From Chloroflexota bacterium (GTDB lineage: Bacteria; Chloroflexota; Dehalococcoidia; Lucifugimonadales; JADFKI01): a DNA stretch of 11,612 nt. Below are positions 6,867 to 11,612 of this stretch, piece by piece. The notes under the pieces were generated by a model. It was given only the letters and a program-made list of their open reading frames with translations, did not search any database and had not been told where the DNA came from. Positions within the stretch are counted from its first letter, which is position 1. Each line of letters begins with the position of its first letter. The translations under genes were made by a program, and so were the position numbers. The stretch lies in the NCBI GenBank assembly GCA_022565015.1, contig JADFKI010000099.1:1-11612 (forward strand), read 5' to 3'.

Positions 6867-7019
6867 CTAGTCCGCTGGATGCGCCATCGCCAGCACGTCT
6901 TCCCTGCTGGGCGCCTGATTGTGGACGTCCTTACCATGCTGCTGCACGAGGGTTACCAGCTCGTCGTCCGTCTCCGCGCTGATTACCTCGCCACACGGGC
7001 AGTTTACAGCCTTTGCCAT
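6867..7019 (-). CDS. DUF1059 family small protein
   Basis: 50 residues. The start at 7019 is set by a perfect AGGAGG 6 nt upstream; the longer open frame upstream (to 7133) has no family sequence and crosses the opposing gene's start, so it is rejected. The protein begins MAKAVNCPCGEVISAETDDE and continues with HGKDVHNQA (28-36), the DUF1059 pattern of a short Cys-containing N-terminal strand, an acidic segment and a helix with the HxxxxH pair (H28, H33). C7 and C9 with H28 and H33 could bind a metal ion; that is inference, as no function is established for the family. It is transcribed away from the SARP gene out of a shared 79-bp region, which suggests co-regulation. Confidence 0.85.
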   Translation of the reverse strand: MAKAVNCPCGEVISAETDDELVTLVQQHGKDVHNQAPSREDVLAMAHPAD

Positions 7020-7044
7020 GTCATGCCTCCTAGAATTTGTTCCT

Positions 7045-7053
7045 ACTATAATA
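7045..7053. promoter_or_regulatory. Overlapping divergent -10 elements
   Basis: The plus strand reads a perfect TATAAT (7047-7052). The minus strand over the same bases reads TATTAT (7053-7048), preceded by TGG, which gives an extended -10 (TGnTATTAT). The minus-strand element would start transcription near 7041, about 20 nt before the DUF1059 start. The plus-strand element would give the SARP gene a leader of about 40 nt. Neither has a good -35, which fits activator-dependent promoters. An alternative plus-strand -10 is CATAAT (7080-7085). Confidence 0.5.
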
Positions 7054-7064
7054 CCAATTGCTCT

Positions 7065-7093
7065 TTGGCGCATATTTGGCATAATATTGGCAA
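7065..7093. promoter_or_regulatory. Three phased TTGGC heptamers, putative SARP operator
   Basis: TTGGCGC (7065-7071), TTGGCAT (7076-7082) and TTGGCAA (7087-7093) are direct repeats with starts exactly 11 bp apart, separated by 4-bp AT-rich spacers. Known SARPs bind tandem heptamers with 11-bp periodicity at the -35 region (established for ActII-ORF4 and DnrI). Relative to the minus-strand DUF1059 promoter the sites cover about -24 to -52, the activating position. Relative to the plus-strand TATAAT they lie just downstream of the start, where binding would repress the SARP gene. Confidence 0.55.
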
Positions 7094-7098
7094 CTAAC

Positions 7099-7860
7099 AT
7101 GTCATTCAAAATATACCTGACCGGAAGCGTCACCCTGGAGCTCGATGGACGAATCGCCGTGGAAGAGCGTCAGTTCAGGGGCAAGCAGGGCAGGCTTGTC
7201 TTTGCATACCTCGTCTGTCAACGCGCTCGCGCGGTTTCCAGAGAGGAGCTGGTAGACCTGCTGTGGCCCGACGGGCCCGCCGCTTCGTGGGAGATAGCCT
7301 TGAGCGCCGTGCTCAGCAGGATACGCCACCTGATATCACACGACCCCCTTCAGGACAGCGGCGCAAGTCTCTCCAGAGGCTCCAGCCAATACCAGTTGCG
7401 GCTGCCACTGGAGATATGGGTTGACATCGAAGCCGGTGCAGGGGCAATCGAGCGAGCGGAAATCGCGTTGAAGGCCGATGATCGCCAGGGCGTTCTCGGG
7501 CCCGCAACCGCTGCGGCGGCGATAGCAAGACGGCCTTTTCTTTCGGGCCTTTCGGGGCAATGGGTCGAATCCCAGCGAGACAGGCTTCGCAGACAGCTGC
7601 TTCGGTCCCTCGACGCGCTATCCAAGACCTGGCTCATCGAGGAGCAGTACGTTCTGGCCATCGAGATGGCAACGGAAGCGATAACGATAGACCCGCACAG
7701 AGACGCCAGCTACCAGCTGCTCATGAACGCTCACGCCGCCAGCGGCAACAGGTCGGAGGCGCTCAAGGTCTACCACAAATTGAGAGAGTGCCTGTCATCG
7801 GACCTCGGCACGGAGCCGTCTCCGGACACGCAGGACATCTACATTCGGCTCTTGGGCTGA
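7099..7860 (+). CDS. SARP-type transcriptional regulator (winged helix + BTAD)
   Basis: 253 residues from the ATG at 7099. The frame is open further upstream to 6919, but that part overlaps the DUF1059 gene and the shared promoter, so the later start is chosen; it lacks a clear Shine-Dalgarno. Residues 1-100 form an OmpR/SARP-type winged helix: FKIYLTGSVTLELDG (3-17), FRGKQGRLVFAYLV (26-39), then the REELVDLLWP segment with ALSAVLSRIRHLI. Residues about 105-250 form the bacterial transcriptional activation (BTAD) TPR-like domain, ending ALKVYHKLRECL...GTEPSPDTQDIYIRLLG. There is no NB-ARC/ATPase region, so it is a small stand-alone SARP. Such proteins activate nearby operons by binding direct repeats, and matching repeats precede this gene. 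The reading frame may be broken at its end: coding-like sequence goes on in the +1 frame. Confidence 0.88.
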   Translation: MSFKIYLTGSVTLELDGRIAVEERQFRGKQGRLVFAYLVCQRARAVSREELVDLLWPDGPAASWEIALSAVLSRIRHLISHDPLQDSGASLSRGSSQYQLRLPLEIWVDIEAGAGAIERAEIALKADDRQGVLGPATAAAAIARRPFLSGLSGQWVESQRDRLRRQLLRSLDALSKTWLIEEQYVLAIEMATEAITIDPHRDASYQLLMNAHAASGNRSEALKVYHKLRECLSSDLGTEPSPDTQDIYIRLLG

Positions 7861-8231
7861 TGACGTCAAAAGCCTCATCGACGGCTACCGCCAACGACTT
7901 GCCGACCCCAGGACTCCGCCCGATAGCCTCCTCCGGCACCCGCTGCCATTAGACTGCACTACATCAGATATCTGGGTGTATGCCTCCAACCGCAGTAGGT
8001 ATATTCTTTCATATCTCGGGGCATGCGCACACGGGTCTCGACTCGTCGGCCCGCGTTCCGGCCACTGAGTACACGCCACAGTCCTGTTTTACACCGAACG
8101 GCGAGCGACACCCACGTGTTGATGGTGATGGCCCCATCGTGCTCCATCTGACTGGCTGCGAGAATGATGTTCACACGTACAGCACACGGGACGCACACGT
8201 TGTGTCCCAGGCCTTTGAGAGTCTATGAACG
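7861..8231. other. Stretch without a confident gene; possible frameshifted tail of the SARP gene
   Basis: In the +1 frame relative to the SARP gene, codons from 7856 (GCT GAT GAC GTC) continue without a stop to TGA at 8066. The first 28 or so codons end mostly in G or C and read ADDVKSLIDGYRQRLADP..., like real coding sequence; the remainder does not. Other open frames (7980-8228 plus, 7959-8198 minus, 7885-8079 minus) overlap each other and show no family, signal or ribosome binding site. A 10-bp palindrome CAGATATCTG lies at 7965-7974. No promoter for the following lipoprotein gene could be fixed. Confidence 0.4.
8188..8208 (+). other. Hairpin upstream of the lipoprotein gene
   Basis: GGGACGCA (8188-8195) pairs with TGTGTCCC (8201-8208), with one G-U pair and a 5-nt loop, 23 nt before the GTG start of the lipoprotein. 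There is no T-run after it, so it is either a weak terminator for upstream transcription or a leader structure close to the translation start. Confidence 0.35.
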
Positions 8232-8831
8232 GTGTTTAACCGACAAGGCGAAAATAAGAATAGCTATTTCGCAGGGATTGCCCTGGGGATGGCTGTACTG
8301 TTGATAACCACGGCCTGTGGCAGTTTTCTTTTCCGCTCCGGCGATGAGGAAATTGTCTCCGGCGTTGATCTCATCAGACAGCTAAGGGCCGATATCAACA
8401 ATGAGGTCTCCATAGGGGAGGTTGCTGAAATCCGCGACCTGAAGGTTTCTGTCACGGCTGTGAGGCTAACGGATGGCAGAAACGAGCGCATCTCGGCACC
8501 CCCTCCGTCCGTCGGGCAGATCTATCTGCTGGCAGAAGTCCTGATGGAGAACGTAGGCTCGAAGCAGGCCTTAATATCGTCGAGGATGCAGATAAGCCTG
8601 GTCGACTCAGACGGTGAGACACAGGACTGGGCGTTTTTTCCCACATTGAAGGGATCAATTGATGGCAGGATCGACCCCGGCCGGGAGAGGATGGGCGAGC
8701 TCGCTTGGGTGGTGGATGATGATGCGGACGGGCTCATGATGGTGTTTGGGGGCACCGCTTTCGTCCTGGGGGACGTCAGCGGTAACCGGTCGGGGTCACC
8801 TGAAACTCAGCTAGTGTCAATGAGGCAGTAG
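8232..8831 (+). CDS. DUF4352-like lipoprotein
   Basis: 199 residues from GTG at 8232. The N-terminus has a lysine (K9), then a hydrophobic stretch FAGIALGMAVLLITTAC with the lipobox cysteine at C29 followed by Gly, so export and lipidation are likely. The lipobox residue at -3 is Thr rather than Leu, slightly atypical. Residues about 65-182 match the immunoglobulin-like DUF4352 pattern: EIRDLKVSVTAVRL (66-79), VGQIYLLAEVLMENVGSKQ (94-112), ISLVDSDGETQDW (121-133), then a Pro-Gly turn and MGELAWVV (154-161). The exact function is unknown; such domains are extracytoplasmic and often act as accessory or binding modules. The ribosome binding site is weak (GAGAG about 11 nt upstream). An ATG at 8225 opens a 4-codon micro-frame that overlaps the start. 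A 50-aa membrane ORF follows after 6 nt. Confidence 0.78.
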   Translation: MFNRQGENKNSYFAGIALGMAVLLITTACGSFLFRSGDEEIVSGVDLIRQLRADINNEVSIGEVAEIRDLKVSVTAVRLTDGRNERISAPPPSVGQIYLLAEVLMENVGSKQALISSRMQISLVDSDGETQDWAFFPTLKGSIDGRIDPGRERMGELAWVVDDDADGLMMVFGGTAFVLGDVSGNRSGSPETQLVSMRQ

Positions 8832-8837
8832 GCGGAA

Positions 8838-8990
8838 ATGACCTACCTGATTTCACAATGCGCGGCGCCGTTCGAGGACAGAGCGGCGCTGCACGCCGCA
8901 AGGCGATTCGCGGCTGCTCTGATGTCGTCGGCCATCATCTTCATGCTGATCGTTGCCTTGCCCCTTATCATGCAGTCGATGCGCCGCTAG
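8838..8990 (+). CDS. Small single-span membrane protein, 50 aa
   Basis: ATG at 8838 to TAG at 8990, starting 6 nt after the lipoprotein stop, with AGGCGG just upstream; translational coupling is likely. The first 23 residues are mixed (C8, acidic E13 D14, then H19 and RR at 22-23). Residues about 24-46 (FAAALMSSAIIFMLIVALPL...) form one transmembrane helix, and the protein ends in QSMRR, so the positive C-terminus probably lies inside. Third codon positions are mostly G or C, in line with the neighbouring genes. No family is recognised. The tight spacing suggests it works with the lipoprotein. A longer overlapping frame (8858-9145) is Arg/His-rich with no features and is judged a shadow. Confidence 0.55.
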   Translation: MTYLISQCAAPFEDRAALHAARRFAAALMSSAIIFMLIVALPLIMQSMRR

Positions 8991-9023
8991 GCCGCCAACT
9001 TAGCACCACATTTCAACTCAACG

Positions 9024-9061
9024 GCCTCGACCAACATTCGGCATCGCCGGTCTATCGAGGC
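9024..9061. other. Inverted repeat between convergent genes
   Basis: GCCTCGA (9024-9030) pairs perfectly with TCGAGGC (9055-9061). A smaller CGGC/GCCG hairpin (9039-9049) lies inside the loop. It sits between the plus-strand membrane ORF and the minus-strand phage-like gene, where a bidirectional terminator would be expected, but there is no T-run on either side. Confidence 0.3.
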
Positions 9062-9104
9062 GCCGAGACCTCACTGAAGGCAACGCTCCTCTTCATGGAC
9101 TGCC

Positions 9105-9317
9105 CTACGACTCGTCTTCACTGGCTGAGTAGAGCTCCCTGCTGAGCTCCGATGCCGCCTCGGGCTCGTGTCGCTCAAGCTGACGTATGATCGCCCTGGC
9201 CATCAGGTTCAGTGTCTTGTCATAACGGTTCAATATGCGCTCCAATCTGAGCATGAACCAGAGCAGCAGGAAGCCCGGTATGCCTGCATTAATGAATGGA
9301 GTCAGATCGGTGTCCAT
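9105..9317 (-). CDS. Small phage-like membrane protein (holin/BhlA-like)
   Basis: 70 residues. A short N-terminal segment (MDTDLTPFIN) leads into one transmembrane helix (about 8-24, INAGIPGFLLLWFMLRL). Then comes a charged amphipathic helix (LERILNRYDKTLNLMARAIIRQLERH, 25-50) and an acidic tail (ASELSRELYSASEDES). This layout of one N-terminal span followed by a charged helix is that of BhlA/UviB-like holin-related proteins and other small proteins found beside phage tail genes; the match is by pattern, not by a firm motif. The ribosome binding site AAGGGA lies about 8 nt before the ATG. It follows the tail hub-like gene on the same strand after 49 nt, so both are probably on one late-type transcript. 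Confidence 0.65.
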   Translation of the reverse strand: MDTDLTPFINAGIPGFLLLWFMLRLERILNRYDKTLNLMARAIIRQLERHEPEAASELSRELYSASEDES

Positions 9318-9366
9318 TTAGACCGTCCCTTGAATAATGCTGCGTAGTTCGCGTCGAGAACATCGC

Positions 9367-11328
9367 TCACACGGCCTGTAGCAGGAGTTCCCGCCTCACC
9401 AACGTCCAGCCCTCGCTCACGTCCAGTCGCTGCCCCTCAATGAAGAAGTCTCCGCTTATGCCCATGTCGGAATAGCTGACGGTGACGCGGTCGGACAGTC
9501 CCCGCTGAAGGATAAGCCACAGGTTGGCCCTCGAGCCGTTAGGTATGGTCACATTCACGACCGTCTTGGGGTCCTTATTGCGCGCCAGGCGGCTGTCGAC
9601 CGTCGCCTGGCCCACGCTCGTTTCACGAGTCCACCTGGCATCGATGCGCTTGATTCGCTGACCGAACGTGCTCTTGCTGGTCGAGTCCTCCGCGATTACA
9701 AGAAGGGGGTCGTCGAACAACAACGCGTTCAGGCTCCGGAGCTGAAGCAATGTCAGATAGCCGGCCGTAGCGCCGAATTTGACGCGTATTATCGTGCCCT
9801 TGCCTGAGAACTCGAGGACCTTGGGGTGGGTAACCGTCAGCTCCGACGAGATGTCGGTCCCGGAGCCGTCCTGGGCGGTATTCGCGTCGTAGTCCGTGTT
9901 TTCGAGCGGGACCTGTTGTCCCACGACGACATCGTAGTCCTTGGTTTCCGCTAGAAACTCCTTCGTCTCGTTCGCCGAGAAGGAGGGCGCCTCGCTCAGG
10001 GTCCATGTCGTCTTCAGGCCCTGGCTCGTGGCGTCCCGCATTCTCATGAAGATCATGTTTTCCACGTTGTTGACTCCATCGTCCCACACGAGGTCCGAGA
10101 AATAGGCGTTGGTGCCGTCGTTCACGTCCTTGATGGTCGCTCTGGAGGAGGTATGGGGGGCGGAGGTCCTGTGGGACCGACCTTCCATTCGCCAGTAACC
10201 GTGGCCGTCGACGTAGATGAATCCGTCCTCTTCGTCCTGGAGCAGGTGTACCTCGTCCAGCGCCTGTACTCCCCACATCGGCGGACTCCACAGCTCCGGG
10301 ATGACTTGTATGCCGGAATCAAACTGTCGCCTGTCTTCGTCCACGGCCGAATACGATAGGATATCGCCAAGGATTTCATCCGTCGTCTGCGGTATTTCGG
10401 CCTGGGCTTGCGAATGGAGCGTCACGCTGGTAAGGCGCTCCATCTCGTCGAGAGCCCTCACGTAACAGTACTGGCGGTCCTTGCTGGGTCGAGGGTGAAT
10501 GGAGTCTATGGCGCCGTGGAACAACGAGACCCAACCTCCGAAGTTGTCCCAAACGTGGTCCGCCTCGTCGTCGCAGAACAGGCCATGCTTCGTGGCGCTG
10601 CTGTTGAACGACGACGTCGTGTCGACTATCTCGTTGGCGTCAACGAAGACGCGAATGCTGCCGCCGTGCAACACGACCTGCAGGAATTTCGTCGTGGAGA
10701 CCGGCCAGGTGAAAGACGCCGAGGCGACGAGGCTGTCGGAGCCCGCGTCCACCTTCCTCACTTCTACGGCGGCGCCGGTGATGCGAACGTATAAGTAATT
10801 GCTGTTGTCCGTATATCGAAAGCAGAGGCCGCCGTGGTCGGTTGCGTCCGTCCCACGACTGAAATCGCATCCGAAAGAGGCTTCCGAGTCGCCGAAGTCG
10901 ACGGTGGCTATGCAGTCCCCGTTTCCCTCCACGCTATCGGTCTCCGCGCCGGTGCCTGCGGAAACAATGTCGAAGTTTCTTCTGTTTTCCGTCCAGGCAA
11001 AGGTCGAGTCATAGTCCAGCGCATGGTCTGCCAGCTGTACGCCGGAAGCGTCCGTAAATCCGTCGAACGGGTACGCGGCCCTGACCCAGACCTTTCGGCC
11101 CGGCTTCAGGTTACCGCTGAGAGGCGAGCTGCCGTTGGGCGGGCTGTACTTGTGATCGTCATTACGCAGCTCCATCTCCAGTCGCGCCGCCTCTATGTGT
11201 TCGCTGGACAGGTCTCTGAACTGCTCTAATGTCAGGCCAAACACGTCCGCGGTGACGTCCTCATTGGAATCCGAGAAATCACCATCGTCGTTCCAGTCGA
11301 CCTTCACGAGCCATTTAGCCTGCGCCAT
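9367..11328 (-). CDS. Phage tail hub/tip-like protein with inserted concanavalin A-like domain
   Basis: 653 residues from the ATG at 11328 (GGAGAG upstream); a GTG at 11331 directly before it is an equal alternative, and the residue numbers here count from that GTG. The N-terminus VDWNDDGDFSD (11-21) resembles a DxNxDG calcium loop. Residues 40-90 and 268-300 (LEMELRNDD, GRKVWVRAAYPF, then SLFHGAIDSIHP and YVRALDEMERL) read like one tail hub domain. They are separated by about 170 residues (about 95-265) rich in beta strands, including GLCFRYTDNSNYLYVRI and LQVVLHGGSIRVFVDANEI, typical of a concanavalin A/LamG-like sugar-binding sandwich. The rest (350-654) contains DEEDGFIYVDGHGYWRMEGR and a C-terminal QRLDVSEGWTLVRREL. 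The likely role is a baseplate or tail-tip component, possibly receptor binding. The exact family is not recognised. Confidence 0.65.
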   Translation of the reverse strand: MAQAKWLVKVDWNDDGDFSDSNEDVTADVFGLTLEQFRDLSSEHIEAARLEMELRNDDHKYSPPNGSSPLSGNLKPGRKVWVRAAYPFDGFTDASGVQLADHALDYDSTFAWTENRRNFDIVSAGTGAETDSVEGNGDCIATVDFGDSEASFGCDFSRGTDATDHGGLCFRYTDNSNYLYVRITGAAVEVRKVDAGSDSLVASASFTWPVSTTKFLQVVLHGGSIRVFVDANEIVDTTSSFNSSATKHGLFCDDEADHVWDNFGGWVSLFHGAIDSIHPRPSKDRQYCYVRALDEMERLTSVTLHSQAQAEIPQTTDEILGDILSYSAVDEDRRQFDSGIQVIPELWSPPMWGVQALDEVHLLQDEEDGFIYVDGHGYWRMEGRSHRTSAPHTSSRATIKDVNDGTNAYFSDLVWDDGVNNVENMIFMRMRDATSQGLKTTWTLSEAPSFSANETKEFLAETKDYDVVVGQQVPLENTDYDANTAQDGSGTDISSELTVTHPKVLEFSGKGTIIRVKFGATAGYLTLLQLRSLNALLFDDPLLVIAEDSTSKSTFGQRIKRIDARWTRETSVGQATVDSRLARNKDPKTVVNVTIPNGSRANLWLILQRGLSDRVTVSYSDMGISGDFFIEGQRLDVSEGWTLVRRELLLQAV

Positions 11329-11370
11329 CACTTGCTCTCCGAATCTAACGTTAGCTTCCGACCAGACATG

Positions 11371-11612
11371 CTAGCCGCCGAGTCCCAGACCACGCCTGCG
11401 GTCCTCCGTGAGCAGTCTCTTGATTTCCTTCGCCAATGCCCTCACGCTGCGCTCCTCTCTGGGAGCCTCGATCTCCGACACGCCGGCCATAGCCTCGCCG
11501 GCGATCCGTCTTCTTCGGGCGCTCGCCGGGCCGGGCGATATGGGCGATTCCGGCGACGCTCCTCTCCGAGAAGGGGAGTCCGGAGACGGCGCCGGGATGG
11601 GCAGAGACGTCA
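11371..11612 (-). CDS. C-terminal part of a probable phage structural protein, cut by window edge
   Basis: The minus strand is open from the window edge to TAG at 11371 and gives 79 residues. The first half is a Pro/Ser/Ala-rich linker (LPIPAPSPDSPSRR, then PESPISPGPASARRRR). The second half holds a charged helix, RSVRALAKEIKRLLTEDRRR (54-73), and ends GLGLGG. The frame has no stop, shows sensible codon use and ends 39 nt before the tail hub-like gene on the same strand. It is therefore probably a real gene of the same tail operon whose main domain lies outside the window. No family can be assigned from this tail alone. Confidence 0.6.
   Translation of the reverse strand, partial: TSLPIPAPSPDSPSRRGASPESPISPGPASARRRRIAGEAMAGVSEIEAPREERSVRALAKEIKRLLTEDRRRGLGLGG

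Noticed and set aside
6919..7098. Longer SARP start (313-aa form)
   Set aside because: The added 60 residues are antisense to the DUF1059 gene; SARP homology begins at the ATG at 7099.
7020..7133. Longer DUF1059 start (88-aa form)
   Set aside because: The added 38 residues match no family and would cover the SARP start and promoter; the ATG at 7019 has a perfect AGGAGG.
7959..8228. Open frames on both strands between the SARP and lipoprotein genes (79 and 82 aa)
   Set aside because: They overlap each other antisense, lack ribosome binding sites and show no known fold or signal; kept only as an unexplained stretch.
8858..9145. 95-aa plus-strand frame after the lipoprotein
   Set aside because: Arg/His/Gly-rich shadow of the 50-aa membrane ORF, running into the opposite-strand phage-like gene.
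9623..10291. 222-aa alternative minus-strand frame inside the tail hub-like gene
   Set aside because: Arg/Gly/Pro-rich out-of-frame shadow of the long gene; no independent start signal.

Overview
The window is moderately GC-rich bacterial DNA with strong AGGAGG-type ribosome binding sites and two GTG starts in the glc operon. The gene mix points to an environmental bacterium: a complete glycolate oxidase operon, a stand-alone SARP/BTAD regulator, a DUF1059 mini-protein, palindromic repeats and phage-tail genes. Chloroflexota (SAR202/Dehalococcoidia-like) would fit, but that is inference and not proven by the sequence.

Left part (1-5330, all minus strand): the N-terminal part of a short-chain dehydrogenase/reductase (cut by the window edge), a VOC/glyoxalase-family protein with its own strong sigma-70-type promoter and a downstream intrinsic terminator, then glcD-glcE-glcF. 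The three glc genes encode the two FAD-binding subunits and the Fe-S/CCG subunit of a glycolate (2-hydroxyacid) oxidase. They are tightly packed: 21 nt between D and E, and a one-base TAGTG stop/start overlap between E and F.

Middle part (5278-6860): a small GT2-like glycosyltransferase with a degraded DXD motif, flanked on both sides by repeats. On its 3' side is a nested palindromic element with two 62-bp direct repeats at 111-bp spacing. On its 5' side is a cluster of REP-like hairpins. This looks like a repeat-rich, low-constraint island.

Right-middle part (6867-8990): a 50-aa DUF1059 protein is divergent from a 253-aa SARP-type activator. Their 79-bp shared intergenic region holds overlapping -10 elements and three TTGGC-type heptamers spaced exactly 11 bp apart, which is the geometry of SARP operators. 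A coding-like stretch continues in the +1 frame past the SARP stop. Next come a DUF4352-like lipoprotein and a 50-aa single-span membrane ORF.

Right part (9105-11612, minus strand): phage-tail-like genes. They are a Pro-rich C-terminal fragment, a large tail hub/tip-like protein whose N-terminal hub domain appears split by an inserted concanavalin A-like domain, and a small holin/BhlA-like membrane protein. This is probably one end of a prophage or a domesticated tail module. No integrase, att site, tRNA, rRNA, insertion sequence or CRISPR array was seen.
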